From DATBVX01 sp963705495 (lineage in GTDB: Bacteria; Pseudomonadota; Gammaproteobacteria; Steroidobacterales; Steroidobacteraceae), in assembly GCA_963705495.1 (NCBI GenBank), contig CAVPJQ010000008.1:335080-399079 (forward strand): a stretch of 64,000 nucleotides of DNA, read 5' to 3'. Below, one piece after another: positions 1-8,376 of this stretch. How positions within the stretch are numbered: position 1 is the first letter of the stretch; each line of letters opens with the position of its first letter. A program made the position numbers and the translations under genes. Below the pieces are notes generated by a model, which saw only the letters and a list, made by a program, of their open reading frames with translations, had not been told where the DNA came from and ran no database searches.

Positions 1-189
1 TCGGCTGGCGTTTCGCGCCTGCACTGTTCGGTGCTGCGCCTGCCGTCCGGCGCAGTGGTCGTGGACCACAGCCGCTATGGGACCTGGCTCAACGATGAAC
101 GGGTTTTCGGTCGCGCAACTTTGCGCGCCGGCGATCGGTTGCGGCTCGGCCGGCCGGGCGTAACCCTCGAGCTCATCACCTCGGAATGA
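1..189 (+). CDS. FHA-domain protein, C-terminal fragment
   Basis: Open from the window edge to the TGA at 187-189 (62 residues). The peptide reads GVSRLHCSVLRL, VVVDHSRYGTWLND, LRAGDRLRLG. This is the second half of a forkhead-associated fold, with the conserved SR-H, the strand leading to an S-GTW-N turn, and the L-GD-L-LG strand. FHA domains bind phosphothreonine peptides. The gene ends three bases before the first VWA gene, so it is very probably cotranscribed with it. The FHA domain would be at the extreme C-terminus. The N-terminal part lies outside the window, so the rest of the architecture is unknown. Confidence 0.8.
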   Translation, partial: SAGVSRLHCSVLRLPSGAVVVDHSRYGTWLNDERVFGRATLRAGDRLRLGRPGVTLELITSE

Positions 190-192
190 GCC

Positions 193-1293
193 ATGCCGCG
201 CAAGCGTCGCCACACCGAAGTGTTCACCATGTCGTTCCTCGACTGCATCTGCTGCGGCTTCGGGGCAGTCGTACTGGTGTACGTGATCATCAGCGCGACG
301 GCGGGCGTCACCAAAGTTCACCAGGACGATGATCTCAAGGGCGAGGTGAACAAGCTCGAAGAGCAGGTGCTCGAGGGCTACAAGAACCTGGTCGTACTGC
401 GCAACACGACGCAGAAGACCACCGACCAGGCCAGCCAGGCGTCCGGCCGCATCACGCACATCCTGGATGAGCTGGAAAAGACCCGCGTGGAGCTCTCGCA
501 CTACACGGGCGACACACTTTCGCAGCAGGAGCACATCAACCAGCTGAAGTCCGACATTCGCTCTCTCGAGGAAGGCAATCGGCGCCTGGAAGCGGGCGCG
601 AAGGAGCAGGCTGCCTCAGGACAGAGCGTGCGCGCCTTCAAGGGCACCGGCGATCGTCAGTACCTCACGGGTATTACGGTGAGCGGCCGCCACGTGCTCA
701 TCCTCATCGACATGTCCGCGAGCATGCTCGATGAGACCCTGGTCAATGTGCTGAGAATGCGCAACCTCCCCGACGTGCAGAAGATGCTGGCGCCCAAGTG
801 GCAGCGCGCGGTGGCGACGGTGGACTGGTTGACGACGCAGATTCCGCCGGACAGCGAGTTCCAGGTGTACGCGTTCAATACCGAAGCTCATTCAATGGTC
901 GAGGGTAGCGACGGCAAGTGGCTCAAGGCGAACGACCCGCGCCCGCTCAACGCTGCCGTGCAGAAGTTGAAGCACACCCCGCCCCACGATGGGACGAGCC
1001 TCATCAACGCCTTCAATGCCGCGAAGACGCTCGACCCGATGCCGGACCAGATCGTGCTCGTGACCGACGGGTTGCCGACGCAGGGCGCAACACCCCCGGC
1101 GATCCGCAAGGCGGTCGAAGTCGAACAGCGCAGCAAGCTCTTCGACCAATCCCTTTCGGCATTGCCGCCAAGAGTGCCGATCAGCACGATCCTGCTGCCG
1201 ATGGAAGGTGATCTGCCAGCGCCGGCGCGCTTCTGGCGCCTCGCGCGCGACACCGGCGGGGTCTTCATGATGCCCTCGAAGGACTGGCCATGA
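193..1293 (+). CDS. membrane-anchored von Willebrand factor A protein (VWA 1)
   Basis: 366 residues. A short basic N-terminus leads into EVFTMSFLDCICCGFGA (residues 9-25) and a single membrane segment of about residues 22-38. A helical, probably coiled-coil region follows (about 45-140), then a VWA domain from about 165. The metal-site (MIDAS) residues are intact: D173-x-S175-x-S177, T268 and D292. The expected topology is cytoplasmic N-terminus with a periplasmic VWA domain, as in ExbD/TolR-type proteins, but that is inference. The start at 193 keeps the RHTEVF segment shared with the next gene; an internal ATG at 229 is the alternative. The 3' end overlaps the next gene by four bases (ATGA), so the two are translationally coupled. 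No specific function is known to me. Confidence 0.82.
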   Translation: MPRKRRHTEVFTMSFLDCICCGFGAVVLVYVIISATAGVTKVHQDDDLKGEVNKLEEQVLEGYKNLVVLRNTTQKTTDQASQASGRITHILDELEKTRVELSHYTGDTLSQQEHINQLKSDIRSLEEGNRRLEAGAKEQAASGQSVRAFKGTGDRQYLTGITVSGRHVLILIDMSASMLDETLVNVLRMRNLPDVQKMLAPKWQRAVATVDWLTTQIPPDSEFQVYAFNTEAHSMVEGSDGKWLKANDPRPLNAAVQKLKHTPPHDGTSLINAFNAAKTLDPMPDQIVLVTDGLPTQGATPPAIRKAVEVEQRSKLFDQSLSALPPRVPISTILLPMEGDLPAPARFWRLARDTGGVFMMPSKDWP

Positions 1294-2273
1294 GGCTCAA
1301 GCGTCATACCACCGAAGTGTTCAGCATGTCGTTCCTCGACTGCATCTGTTGCGGTTTCGGCGCGATGATCCTGATTCTGGTGCTGACGGAGACCGGTCAG
1401 CCCATCGTGCTCGAGAGGGTCCGCACCGACATGCACGGCCAGGTGGCGAAGCTGCAGGCGGAGCTGTACGAGATTCGCGGCGAGACCGATATTCTCAACC
1501 GCGATCTCAAGGGCCGGATCGAGCAACTCTCGACTGAGCGCAGCAAGCTCGCCCGGCTGCAGGGCGACCTCAGCACCGTCAAGGGCAAATACAACACCAG
1601 CCAGAAGGAAGCGGAGATTCAAAACTCCGAGGAAGGGCAGCTGGTCGCGGCGTACCAGAAGCTCACCGCCGAGATGGAGCGGCTCATGGCGTCCGGCTAC
1701 CGGCGACCCAAGACCGCTGCCATCGGGGGCATCCCGGTCGACAGCGAGTACGTCATCTTCGTGGTCGACACTTCCGGGAGCATGCAAGAGAATCACTGGG
1801 ATACGGCGCGGAAGATGATGCAGGAGATCCTCGACATCTATCCCAAGGTCAAGGGAATCCAGGTGATGGACGACGAGGGCGCGTACATGTTCGATGGCTA
1901 CCGTGGGCAGTGGATTGCGGACACGCCCGCGCGTCGCAAGGCAATCATGGACCGGTTCAAGACCTGGACTTCGTTCAGCAACTCGAGCCCTGTGGAAGGC
2001 TTGCTGGCGGCGATCCGCACGTTCTGGTCCGCCGACAAGAAAGTGAGCATTTACTATTTCGGTGATGACTATCCCGGAGAGTCGATCCAGGCTGTGATAG
2101 ATCAGGTCGATCGGGCCAATCACAGCGAGACCGGCGAGCGCCGCGTGCGCATTCATGCCATCGGCTTTCCGATGCCGGCGCGCGCTCCGCAGTTCGGCAA
2201 CGTGCGCTATACGGCGCTGATGCGCGCGTTGTGTGAGAGAAATGGCGGAACATTCGTGGGGTTGCAGAGCTGA
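1290..2273 (+). CDS. membrane-anchored von Willebrand factor A protein (VWA 2)
   Basis: 327 residues, same plan as its upstream neighbour: basic N-terminus, EVFSMSFLDCICCGFGA at residues 9-25, one membrane segment (about 22-36), a coiled coil (about 45-135) and a VWA domain with D160-TSGS164 as first MIDAS loop. The N-terminal motif sits at the same residue numbers as in the first protein and differs at one residue, while the VWA domains have diverged. This suggests an old duplication with strong constraint on the membrane entry segment. It overlaps VWA 1 by ATGA and shares one base with the next start (TGATG), so the genes are tightly coupled. The partner is probably in the membrane and may be encoded upstream of the window. 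Confidence 0.82.
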   Translation: MRLKRHTTEVFSMSFLDCICCGFGAMILILVLTETGQPIVLERVRTDMHGQVAKLQAELYEIRGETDILNRDLKGRIEQLSTERSKLARLQGDLSTVKGKYNTSQKEAEIQNSEEGQLVAAYQKLTAEMERLMASGYRRPKTAAIGGIPVDSEYVIFVVDTSGSMQENHWDTARKMMQEILDIYPKVKGIQVMDDEGAYMFDGYRGQWIADTPARRKAIMDRFKTWTSFSNSSPVEGLLAAIRTFWSADKKVSIYYFGDDYPGESIQAVIDQVDRANHSETGERRVRIHAIGFPMPARAPQFGNVRYTALMRALCERNGGTFVGLQS

Positions 2274-3247
2274 TGCGCGCAACGAGAGCACTGGCGTTCA
2301 CGGGGCAGGTTGCACTGCTGACGCTCGTGGCCATGTTTGCCGGCTGTGGTCCTGTCAGCGTTGCAACCGAATCGGCCGTGCCGGTTCCGCTCGTAGAACC
2401 CATGCCGATTGTAGTCGGCATCTACTACAGCGAGGACTTCAGCAAGGCGGCACACAGCGAGGAGCGTTGGGGCACGGACTGGAAGGTCGATCTTGGTCCC
2501 TACCACGTACGAATGGCCGAAAAGCTGTTTGCCTCCGAGTTCCGCGAGACGACGCGGGTCGAGGACCTGAAGTCCCTGCCCGCGGATCCGCCCTACCGGG
2601 CGATCATCGAGCCTCGCATCGAGCAGTATTCGTTCATCACGCCGCGTGATACCGGCGCAAAATATTTCGCGGTGACGATTCGCTATCGCCTCAATGTGTA
2701 CGCGCCGAACGGTGTGCTGGCCGACTCGCTCACCTTTACCGGATACGGCAGTAACGCTTCGGGCAACGGCATGACGAGCACGGGACCGATGGTGCTGGCG
2801 ACCAAGGCCGCGATGCGCGACGCGGCCGCCAAGTTCCTGGTGCAGTTTCCCGAGCAGGACGTCGCCAAGAAGCTGCTGGCCGGCCAGCCGCTCATAGAAG
2901 CGTCGCAGGTCGCAGTGCAGACAGGTGCGGGAACCGCGATGGGTGCGGCCGGGGCGGCACCGGTCACCCCGGTCAACGATGGCGCACCGATCGAATCGGT
3001 CCCGATCCTCGATCCGACACCGGAGGGCGCAGCACCACCGCCGGCCACAGCGGCACCGCCGTCGCCGGCTGCAGGCATGCCGCCAGCGGCGGATTCCGAA
3101 CCAACGCCAACCGTTCCGGAAACCGAGCCGGAGTCTGTGCCGGAGGACGGGACACCAGTGCCGGCGACGCCCACGCCTGAATCGCCAAAGATTTCTCCAC
3201 AGCAAACCACCCAGCCGCCACGCCAGGGCGCTCAGCTGCGGACGTAG
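2273..3247 (+). CDS. proline-rich lipoprotein of unknown function
   Basis: 324 residues. The N-terminus is a lipoprotein signal (hydrophobic TGQVALLTLVAMFAGC, lipobox cysteine about C25). The central part (about 45-215) is a folded domain with conserved-looking stretches such as GIYYSEDF and DLGPYHVRMAEKLF, which I cannot assign to a named family. The last 85 residues are low-complexity Pro/Ala/Glu/Thr, a likely cell-wall-spanning linker. The start overlaps the VWA 2 stop, so it belongs to the FHA-VWA-VWA operon and is a candidate envelope partner. Its 3' end overlaps the convergent TonB-domain gene by 16 bases. Confidence 0.75.
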   Translation: MRATRALAFTGQVALLTLVAMFAGCGPVSVATESAVPVPLVEPMPIVVGIYYSEDFSKAAHSEERWGTDWKVDLGPYHVRMAEKLFASEFRETTRVEDLKSLPADPPYRAIIEPRIEQYSFITPRDTGAKYFAVTIRYRLNVYAPNGVLADSLTFTGYGSNASGNGMTSTGPMVLATKAAMRDAAAKFLVQFPEQDVAKKLLAGQPLIEASQVAVQTGAGTAMGAAGAAPVTPVNDGAPIESVPILDPTPEGAAPPPATAAPPSPAAGMPPAADSEPTPTVPETEPESVPEDGTPVPATPTPESPKISPQQTTQPPRQGAQLRT

Positions 3248-4734
3248 ATAGTTTCCTTGTAGCGCACGCCGGTGGTCTGAACGGGGCTGCCGTCGACGAA
3301 GCGTGGCCGGTAGCGTGCGCGCTTGACCGCGTTCAGCACCGCCTTGCCCGCGACGTCACCGGCATCATTGGCGCCAAGTTTCGCATCGCGTACCCGTCCG
3401 TCGGCGGTCACCGTGAACTCGATTTCCGTGTGACGCTGCGTGTACTTCTCGGGCTCCGATTTGGGCGGGCGGGAATTCGACGGTGGGCGATACACGATTG
3501 GCATCGGTGAGTCGAGCACGGCAGTTCCAGGTGATCCTGGCGCGCTCAACACTTTCCATGCTTCGCCGTAGGCCTCCATGGCGGTGCGCGTGGTGCCTGC
3601 CGTGAGGCGCCAGTCTCCCAGCTCGAGCAGCGTTGCGGCACGCTCCGCAGTGGCTTCGCCGGGGTGAAAATCGAACACCTTGAGCGCGAATTCGAGCGCG
3701 TCCTCGCCATCGGGATTGAGAATGGAAGCCATGCTGACGCCAGTGGCACTGCTCGGAGCCGTGGCGCCGGGGCCGCCGACGCCGCCACCGAGCGCTGAGT
3801 CATCGGCGGCACCCTCCGCGGTTTCCGGGCCGATGAAATATTCCAGGCGGTAGGTGCGCGCGATGCCGCGTAATGGCGCCACGGTGCGAAGGTCATAGTT
3901 TCCGCCGTCCTTGCGCACGATATCGAGGCAGCGGCTGTACATCTGGCGCGCGCTGAAGAAGCGCCCCTGTGATTCGAACCATCCGGCGGTGCGCGCCAGC
4001 GCCGGCACTACTCTCGGATCGCTCCTTCCGTACGTGGTCTCGGCCAGGCGCAACGCATATTGCTGCTCGCGTTGCGCATCGTCGTACTCATTGAGCGCGG
4101 TGTAGCCCGCGATCAGGGAGTCGAGCATTTCGAGTTGCGCGGGATTGAACAGGCCGTCGACCTTGCGGCTCACATCGACCGCGCGGCGCAGCGTGTCGGT
4201 GGCGGAAGCGTAGTCACCGGCGGCCGAGTAGGTCATACCCAGCCCGAACAGCGGCTTGATGATTTCGCGCGAATAGCCGCCCTGGTGCTGCTCCACGATC
4301 TTCACCGCGCGCTTGAAGGAGACCTCCGCACTCGAGAAGTCCTTCACGCGCAGCTGGGTCGTGGCCAGATTGATCAACGGATTGACCAGCTGCTCGGCAG
4401 TGGCTCCGAATTCCTCCTCCGTCTGGGCGACTAGAGCCTGGGCCGGCGGCAATGCCTCCGCGAAGTGCCGCGCATCGAACTGCTGCCGAAACACACGATA
4501 CGTATCCGCTCGGCCCGCGGCGTCGGGCGTCGGCGCTTCGGTGGCAGAGGTCGTGGCAGGCGGGGCGGGCGTCTTGGGGTTCGGTGCTGCCGAAACTTCC
4601 GTGGCCGCCGCCGCTGCGACCTGTTGTGATATCGCACCGCCCGCAGGCGATACGACGCTCGCGACGAGCGCGGCGCATGCCGCCGCCCGCACGGCAAACT
4701 TCACGAGCACAATCGGTCGTGCGAAACGCGTCAC
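3232..4734 (-). CDS. TPR protein with TonB-like C-terminal domain
   Basis: About 500 residues from a GTG at 4734. That start is chosen because GGAGG lies six bases upstream; the ATG at 4776 in the same frame lacks a ribosome site. A signal-like N-terminus (VRAAACAALVASVVSPAGGA) is followed by an Ala/Pro linker and helical TPR-type repeats over roughly residues 70-340. The C-terminal 90 residues have a TonB-fold pattern (EIEFTVTADGRVRDAKL, AGKAVLNAVKRARYRPRFVDGSPV). TonB C-terminal domains contact outer-membrane receptors, but stand-alone versions without ExbB/ExbD are common and need not energise transport. It is convergent with the VWA operon, and a functional link is only suggested by position. 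Confidence 0.75.
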   Translation of the reverse strand: MTRFARPIVLVKFAVRAAACAALVASVVSPAGGAISQQVAAAAATEVSAAPNPKTPAPPATTSATEAPTPDAAGRADTYRVFRQQFDARHFAEALPPAQALVAQTEEEFGATAEQLVNPLINLATTQLRVKDFSSAEVSFKRAVKIVEQHQGGYSREIIKPLFGLGMTYSAAGDYASATDTLRRAVDVSRKVDGLFNPAQLEMLDSLIAGYTALNEYDDAQREQQYALRLAETTYGRSDPRVVPALARTAGWFESQGRFFSARQMYSRCLDIVRKDGGNYDLRTVAPLRGIARTYRLEYFIGPETAEGAADDSALGGGVGGPGATAPSSATGVSMASILNPDGEDALEFALKVFDFHPGEATAERAATLLELGDWRLTAGTTRTAMEAYGEAWKVLSAPGSPGTAVLDSPMPIVYRPPSNSRPPKSEPEKYTQRHTEIEFTVTADGRVRDAKLGANDAGDVAGKAVLNAVKRARYRPRFVDGSPVQTTGVRYKETIYVRS

Positions 4735-4945
4735 TCGCGTCCTCCATCGAAGCCGCGTGTTCTTCGTCCACGCCATGAAGAACACGCGCCAGTATACCCA
4801 CCATTGCGCTTGGCACTGATGAACTTCGCGGGGCGGTGAGCAGTGGGACAGCGTGTTCAGTATCGGGTTCACCACGTGTCTGTCGGAACGAAAGGAGGCG
4901 CCTTTTTCCACTGCAATTTTCCACTACAATCGGGCGCCAACAACA

Positions 4946-5701
4946 ATGAACCAGCAGAGTCACCCCGGGCCGCCTTCCGACACCAGGGTTGCGCCCAAGA
5001 ATCCCGCCGGGCAGAGCGCCCCCCGGTGGACCGCTCTCGTTGCGGGCGGGAGCGGCCTCGTCGGTAGTCGCCTGCTCGAAGCACTGGCGGGGACTGCCGA
5101 ATGCGGGCGCGTCATTGCGATCACGCGCCGCCCGCTGGTTTACGATCACCCCAAGCTCGCAAATCGAATCGTTCCGTTCGACAAGATCGCCGAATTGATC
5201 GGCGCAACACACGCCGACGTCGCATTCTGCTGTCTCGGAACGACGCTCAAGGCTGCAGGATCGAAGCAGGCTTTTCGCCAGGTCGATTTCGATTACACGG
5301 TGGATTTCGCGCGTGCGGCACACAAGGCGGGGGTGAGGCGCTTCGTTCTGAATTCTGCGGTCGGTGCCGATCCCGCCTCCAGGTATCTTTACCTGCGAGT
5401 CAAGGGCGAAACCGAGGAGGCGATTGCAAGGCTCGGATTTGCTTCGCTGGACATCCTGCAGCCGAGTTTGCTCCTCGGCGTGCGCAAGGAATTGCGCCCC
5501 GCGGAGCTGGCCCTGATGGGAATCCTGCCGCTGGTGAGCCCGCTGCTGCTCGGCAAGTTCGAACGGTACCGGCCCGTCAGCGCGAGCGTGCTCGCGGCAG
5601 CCATGATCGGCGCCACGCGTACCGCCCGCAAAGGGCAGTACCGATATACGTGGCGTGGCATCCACGAGCTCGCGGGCAAGCGCAGTTCGAACCGCCGCTG
5701 A
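4946..5701 (+). CDS. NAD(P)-binding atypical short-chain dehydrogenase (HTATIP2/YbjT-like)
   Basis: 251 residues from ATG 4946. The Rossmann start is classic: ALVAGGSGLVGSRLLEAL (GGSGxxGS dinucleotide motif at about residues 30-37), then a short acidic/basic strand and FCCLGTTLKAAGS. A Y-x-x-x-K pair is present in YLYLRVKGETE. The TTLKAAGS and FRQVDFDYTVDFA pieces are typical of the HTATIP2/TIP30-like oxidoreductase group, which lacks a well-defined bacterial substrate. It stands alone on the plus strand between two minus-strand genes. The cofactor call is firm; the reaction is unknown. Confidence 0.8.
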   Translation: MNQQSHPGPPSDTRVAPKNPAGQSAPRWTALVAGGSGLVGSRLLEALAGTAECGRVIAITRRPLVYDHPKLANRIVPFDKIAELIGATHADVAFCCLGTTLKAAGSKQAFRQVDFDYTVDFARAAHKAGVRRFVLNSAVGADPASRYLYLRVKGETEEAIARLGFASLDILQPSLLLGVRKELRPAELALMGILPLVSPLLLGKFERYRPVSASVLAAAMIGATRTARKGQYRYTWRGIHELAGKRSSNRR

Positions 5702-5720
5702 TATCCGGGAGCAGCGCGAA

Positions 5721-6932
5721 TCAGCGCTGCACGGCAATGCGAATGGTGTTCGCCCCGCCCAGCAGGGCGAGCAGGATGCCCGCTGCGAGAGCGAGTAGCG
5801 GATCTGTGATCTCGGCCGAACGCTCGGGCAACCACAGCTGGGCCACTTCGATGAGCGCCAGCAGGATCGCTGTCAGCCCGGTGGCGAGCGCAACTCCCAT
5901 TCCCCAGCGCGTCAGCAGCCACACGAGTGAGAAGTACCAGAAGCACTTCTCGAGCAGCACCGAGTAGTTGACTTCCAGGCTGTCATTTAGGGAATTCATG
6001 AACGGCACCCAGCTGAAGGAGTGCGGCTCGGCAAGAAACTCGAACGGCTTGAGGCCTTGCAGGGCGATTACGCTCGCGAGCAGCAACGCGAGCACGCCCG
6101 CGCGGCGCCGATCCGGCATCGCGACCAACGCAGCCGAGACCGGAATGCACAGGACCAGCGCCAGGAGCTCGGGCGCCACCAGCACCTTGCCGACGATCAC
6201 GATGCGGCCGACGAGCACGATGAGGATGATGGCGCCGAGCGCATGCAAGGAGTATTCGCGTCGCCACAGGTGCCGTACCGCGTACCCGACCACCAGCCAG
6301 CCGACCATGTAGCGATAGGTATCCAGCACGCCGAACTGAGGGTCGAGAAAGATCGGCTTGAGGGCATCCTTGAATTTCTGCCAATCGAGAGTCGGAACGA
6401 AAGGCGCGAGTCGAAAGCCGAGCCACAGCAGCAGGATCCCGAGCGGCACCGGCTCAGGCCGGCCCGGCGCGATTCCCGGAATCCGGATCGTCGAACCGAT
6501 CTCGAGATATGCGAGTGCGATCAGTCCACCCGCGAGAGTTCCGGTGGCGTTGAGCACTACATCGGTGAGGCTCGAAACGCGTGACGGCGCGTGGACCTGC
6601 AGCATCTCCACAGCGCAGGAAAGCATCGTGCCGAGAATTACGGTCCAGACGAGTCGTGTCAGCGCACCCCAGCGTGATGGCCAGGAGAGCAGCAGGCACA
6701 GGCCCAGCGGCATGTAGAGCAGCAGGTTTGCGACCAGATCGCCCCGCGAAGTGCGTTGGAAGCTCAGTCCGCTGAGGAGCTCGAAAAGCCCGCTTTCACC
6801 GAGCGCGTCGAAGCGGAACGGAAACAGCGAGCCGTAGAGGATCAGGACCAGGGTGGCGACGGCAAGCCAGCGGGCCACCGGCTGGAACTGCCGCGTCGTC
6901 TTGTGCACCAGCGGATCACGCATCGGTCGCAC
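5721..6932 (-). CDS. VanZ-like polytopic membrane protein
   Basis: 403 residues, predominantly hydrophobic with about ten membrane segments. The first part (about 15-140) carries the VanZ pattern: an LILYGSLFPFRF opening helix, DLVANLLLYMPLGL and an acidic turn SLTDVVLNATGTLAGG. The second half repeats a similar hydrophobic layout (PFEFLAEPHSFSWVPFMNSL), suggesting an internal duplication of a VanZ-type module. VanZ from vancomycin-resistance clusters confers low teicoplanin resistance by an unclear mechanism, and chromosomal homologues are mostly uncharacterised. There are no resistance genes nearby, so I make no resistance claim. An alternative start is the ATG at 6923. Confidence 0.78.
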   Translation of the reverse strand: MRPMRDPLVHKTTRQFQPVARWLAVATLVLILYGSLFPFRFDALGESGLFELLSGLSFQRTSRGDLVANLLLYMPLGLCLLLSWPSRWGALTRLVWTVILGTMLSCAVEMLQVHAPSRVSSLTDVVLNATGTLAGGLIALAYLEIGSTIRIPGIAPGRPEPVPLGILLLWLGFRLAPFVPTLDWQKFKDALKPIFLDPQFGVLDTYRYMVGWLVVGYAVRHLWRREYSLHALGAIILIVLVGRIVIVGKVLVAPELLALVLCIPVSAALVAMPDRRRAGVLALLLASVIALQGLKPFEFLAEPHSFSWVPFMNSLNDSLEVNYSVLLEKCFWYFSLVWLLTRWGMGVALATGLTAILLALIEVAQLWLPERSAEITDPLLALAAGILLALLGGANTIRIAVQR

Positions 6933-7137
6933 GCGCCGGCGTGGCTGGACTTGCTCCTGGAAGCTCGGTCACGAGGCGAACATAACGAACATCTGGCTGC
7001 GATGAAAGGCACGGCCGCGCTCTTGACGCTTCACTTGACGCCGCGTGGCGACAGTCGCCGACGTGGCACGCGCGTGCACTTTGCCAATCCTGCGGGCGCA
7101 CGGTAACGTTGCCCGCGCTCACCGGCCGAGGAGATGC

Positions 7138-7593
7138 ATGAATACAAGCAAATGGGCTGTCGCGCTGGTCGTCGTGCCGATGCTGAGCGCGTGCAGCCAT
7201 TGGTCCTGGAATCCGCGCGACTGGTTTGGCGGCAAGCCCGAGCCCGCACCTGCCCCGGTCGAGCTCCTCAGCATCCAGTCGACGTCCGCGAATCCCGCGG
7301 GCGAGCGTTTCGTGCAGACCTGGGAGGGGGCGCGGCTGGTCGTCGACATCTACAGCGACAGTGGCATTGGCCGCGCGGTCGTGAAACCACGCGATCAGGG
7401 CTGGCCGTTGAAAATCGCCTTTCGTCTCAATCTCACCGCGGTGGAGGACTTCGAGATCCGTGGCGCGCAGAACCTGCGCTGGAGCCTGGGTCACGAGCCG
7501 CTGGCGCAGCCCGCGCTGATCGACGTCCCGTACGGCGCCTACCAGAAGGACACTGCGCAGATCGAGATCCAGTGGGTCGACCATTACCGGTGA
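7138..7593 (+). CDS. small lipoprotein, function unknown
   Basis: 151 residues from ATG 7138, with GAGGAG about five bases upstream. The signal ends in the lipobox MLSAC (cysteine about C19), followed by a short Trp/Pro-rich linker and a compact domain of about 110 residues (VELLSIQSTSANPAGERFVQTWEGARLVVDI and onward). The later part, with LKIAFRLNLTAVEDFEIRG, reads as beta strands. I do not recognise the family. It is transcribed toward the VNG-repeat lipoprotein on the other strand, with a 78-base gap holding only a short GGAGCA/TGCTCC hairpin. Confidence 0.72.
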   Translation: MNTSKWAVALVVVPMLSACSHWSWNPRDWFGGKPEPAPAPVELLSIQSTSANPAGERFVQTWEGARLVVDIYSDSGIGRAVVKPRDQGWPLKIAFRLNLTAVEDFEIRGAQNLRWSLGHEPLAQPALIDVPYGAYQKDTAQIEIQWVDHYR

Positions 7594-7671
7594 CTTGAGG
7601 AGCAGCCTGCTCCGGTCGCGGCTTAAGTCTCGTGAGCCAGACCCACGCCCGCTGCTGACTCGCGCTGCTCC

Positions 7672-8325
7672 CTAGCTCGGTGCGTTGTCGCCGGAGAACT
7701 TGATGGGCGTTGCGCCGCTCACTTCGCCGATCGTGGCGCTGTCGCTCACGTACAGTTTCACTTCGCGCTCGAACTTCATCGGGCCCTCAACGCTCGCTCC
7801 TGGACCGATGACGATACGCGGCACGTGCTTGGTGAACGAAATGCTGAAACCGTTCGACTTCTGGACCGTGATGCCGCCTTCGACGCGCGAATCTGCGCCC
7901 ACCTCGATGTCACCCATCACGGTACGAATGCCACCGGCGACGTGAGCACCGTTGAGCTCGAAGCGACCATTGACGTTCGCGAGCTTGCCGGCGACGTCCG
8001 CGCCCTTGTGCAGCACGATTGACCCATTCACGCACGAGACATCGGCAGCAATGCGCGCATTCGCGCCGATGGTGATCGAGCCGTTGACGGCCTGCACCGA
8101 GTTGGCGCTCGCGTTGTCGCCAATGGTGATGCCACCGTTCACCGTCTCGGCGTCCTTGACCGCGGCTCCTTCCGCCACGCGGATGGCGCCGTTGACGGTC
8201 GTCGCGTCCTGCAGGGGCTGCCCTGGCTCGACATTGACGGAACCGTTGACCCTTTCGTTGTCACTCTCGACGTCGCAAGCCGCGCCCGCCAACGCCAGGA
8301 TGAGTACGAGGACATATCTGATCAT
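7672..8325 (-). CDS. VNG-repeat lipoprotein, bactofilin/beta-helix-like
   Basis: 217 residues from ATG 8325, with AAAGGAG eight bases upstream. A lipoprotein signal (LILALAGAAC) leads into six or seven copies of a repeat of about 20 residues centred on [TA]VNG-[SAG]-I-x-[VI]: RVNGSVNV, TVNGAIRV, TVNGGITI, AVNGSITI, CVNGSIVL, NVNGRFEL. This spacing is what a right-handed parallel beta-helix produces, as in bactofilins and DUF4097-like adhesin proteins. A final section (RIVIGPGASVEGPMKF) continues the helix. It is probably a surface or periplasmic structural protein. Divergent from hrpB, only 51 bases away. Confidence 0.75.
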   Translation of the reverse strand: MIRYVLVLILALAGAACDVESDNERVNGSVNVEPGQPLQDATTVNGAIRVAEGAAVKDAETVNGGITIGDNASANSVQAVNGSITIGANARIAADVSCVNGSIVLHKGADVAGKLANVNGRFELNGAHVAGGIRTVMGDIEVGADSRVEGGITVQKSNGFSISFTKHVPRIVIGPGASVEGPMKFEREVKLYVSDSATIGEVSGATPIKFSGDNAPS

Positions 8326-8376
8326 TATGTTTTCTCCTTTGGCATACTCGCGGCCGACTGCCCCGGCCGCAGGCTC

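Noticed and set aside
888..2291. Long open frame of 467 codons on the minus strand
   Set aside because: It lies antisense to both VWA genes, has no recognisable domain or ribosome site, and reads as the usual third-position effect of high GC.
4214..5737. Open frame of 507 codons on the minus strand
   Set aside because: It crosses the TonB/TPR gene and the SDR gene; composition is Arg/Gly-rich shadow sequence.
5721..6932. Glycopeptide resistance function for the VanZ-like gene
   Set aside because: There is no van cluster nearby, and chromosomal VanZ-like proteins are widespread without such a role.
7597..7615. Terminator between two small lipoprotein genes
   Set aside because: GGAGCA/TGCTCC has a six-base stem, three-base loop and no T run.
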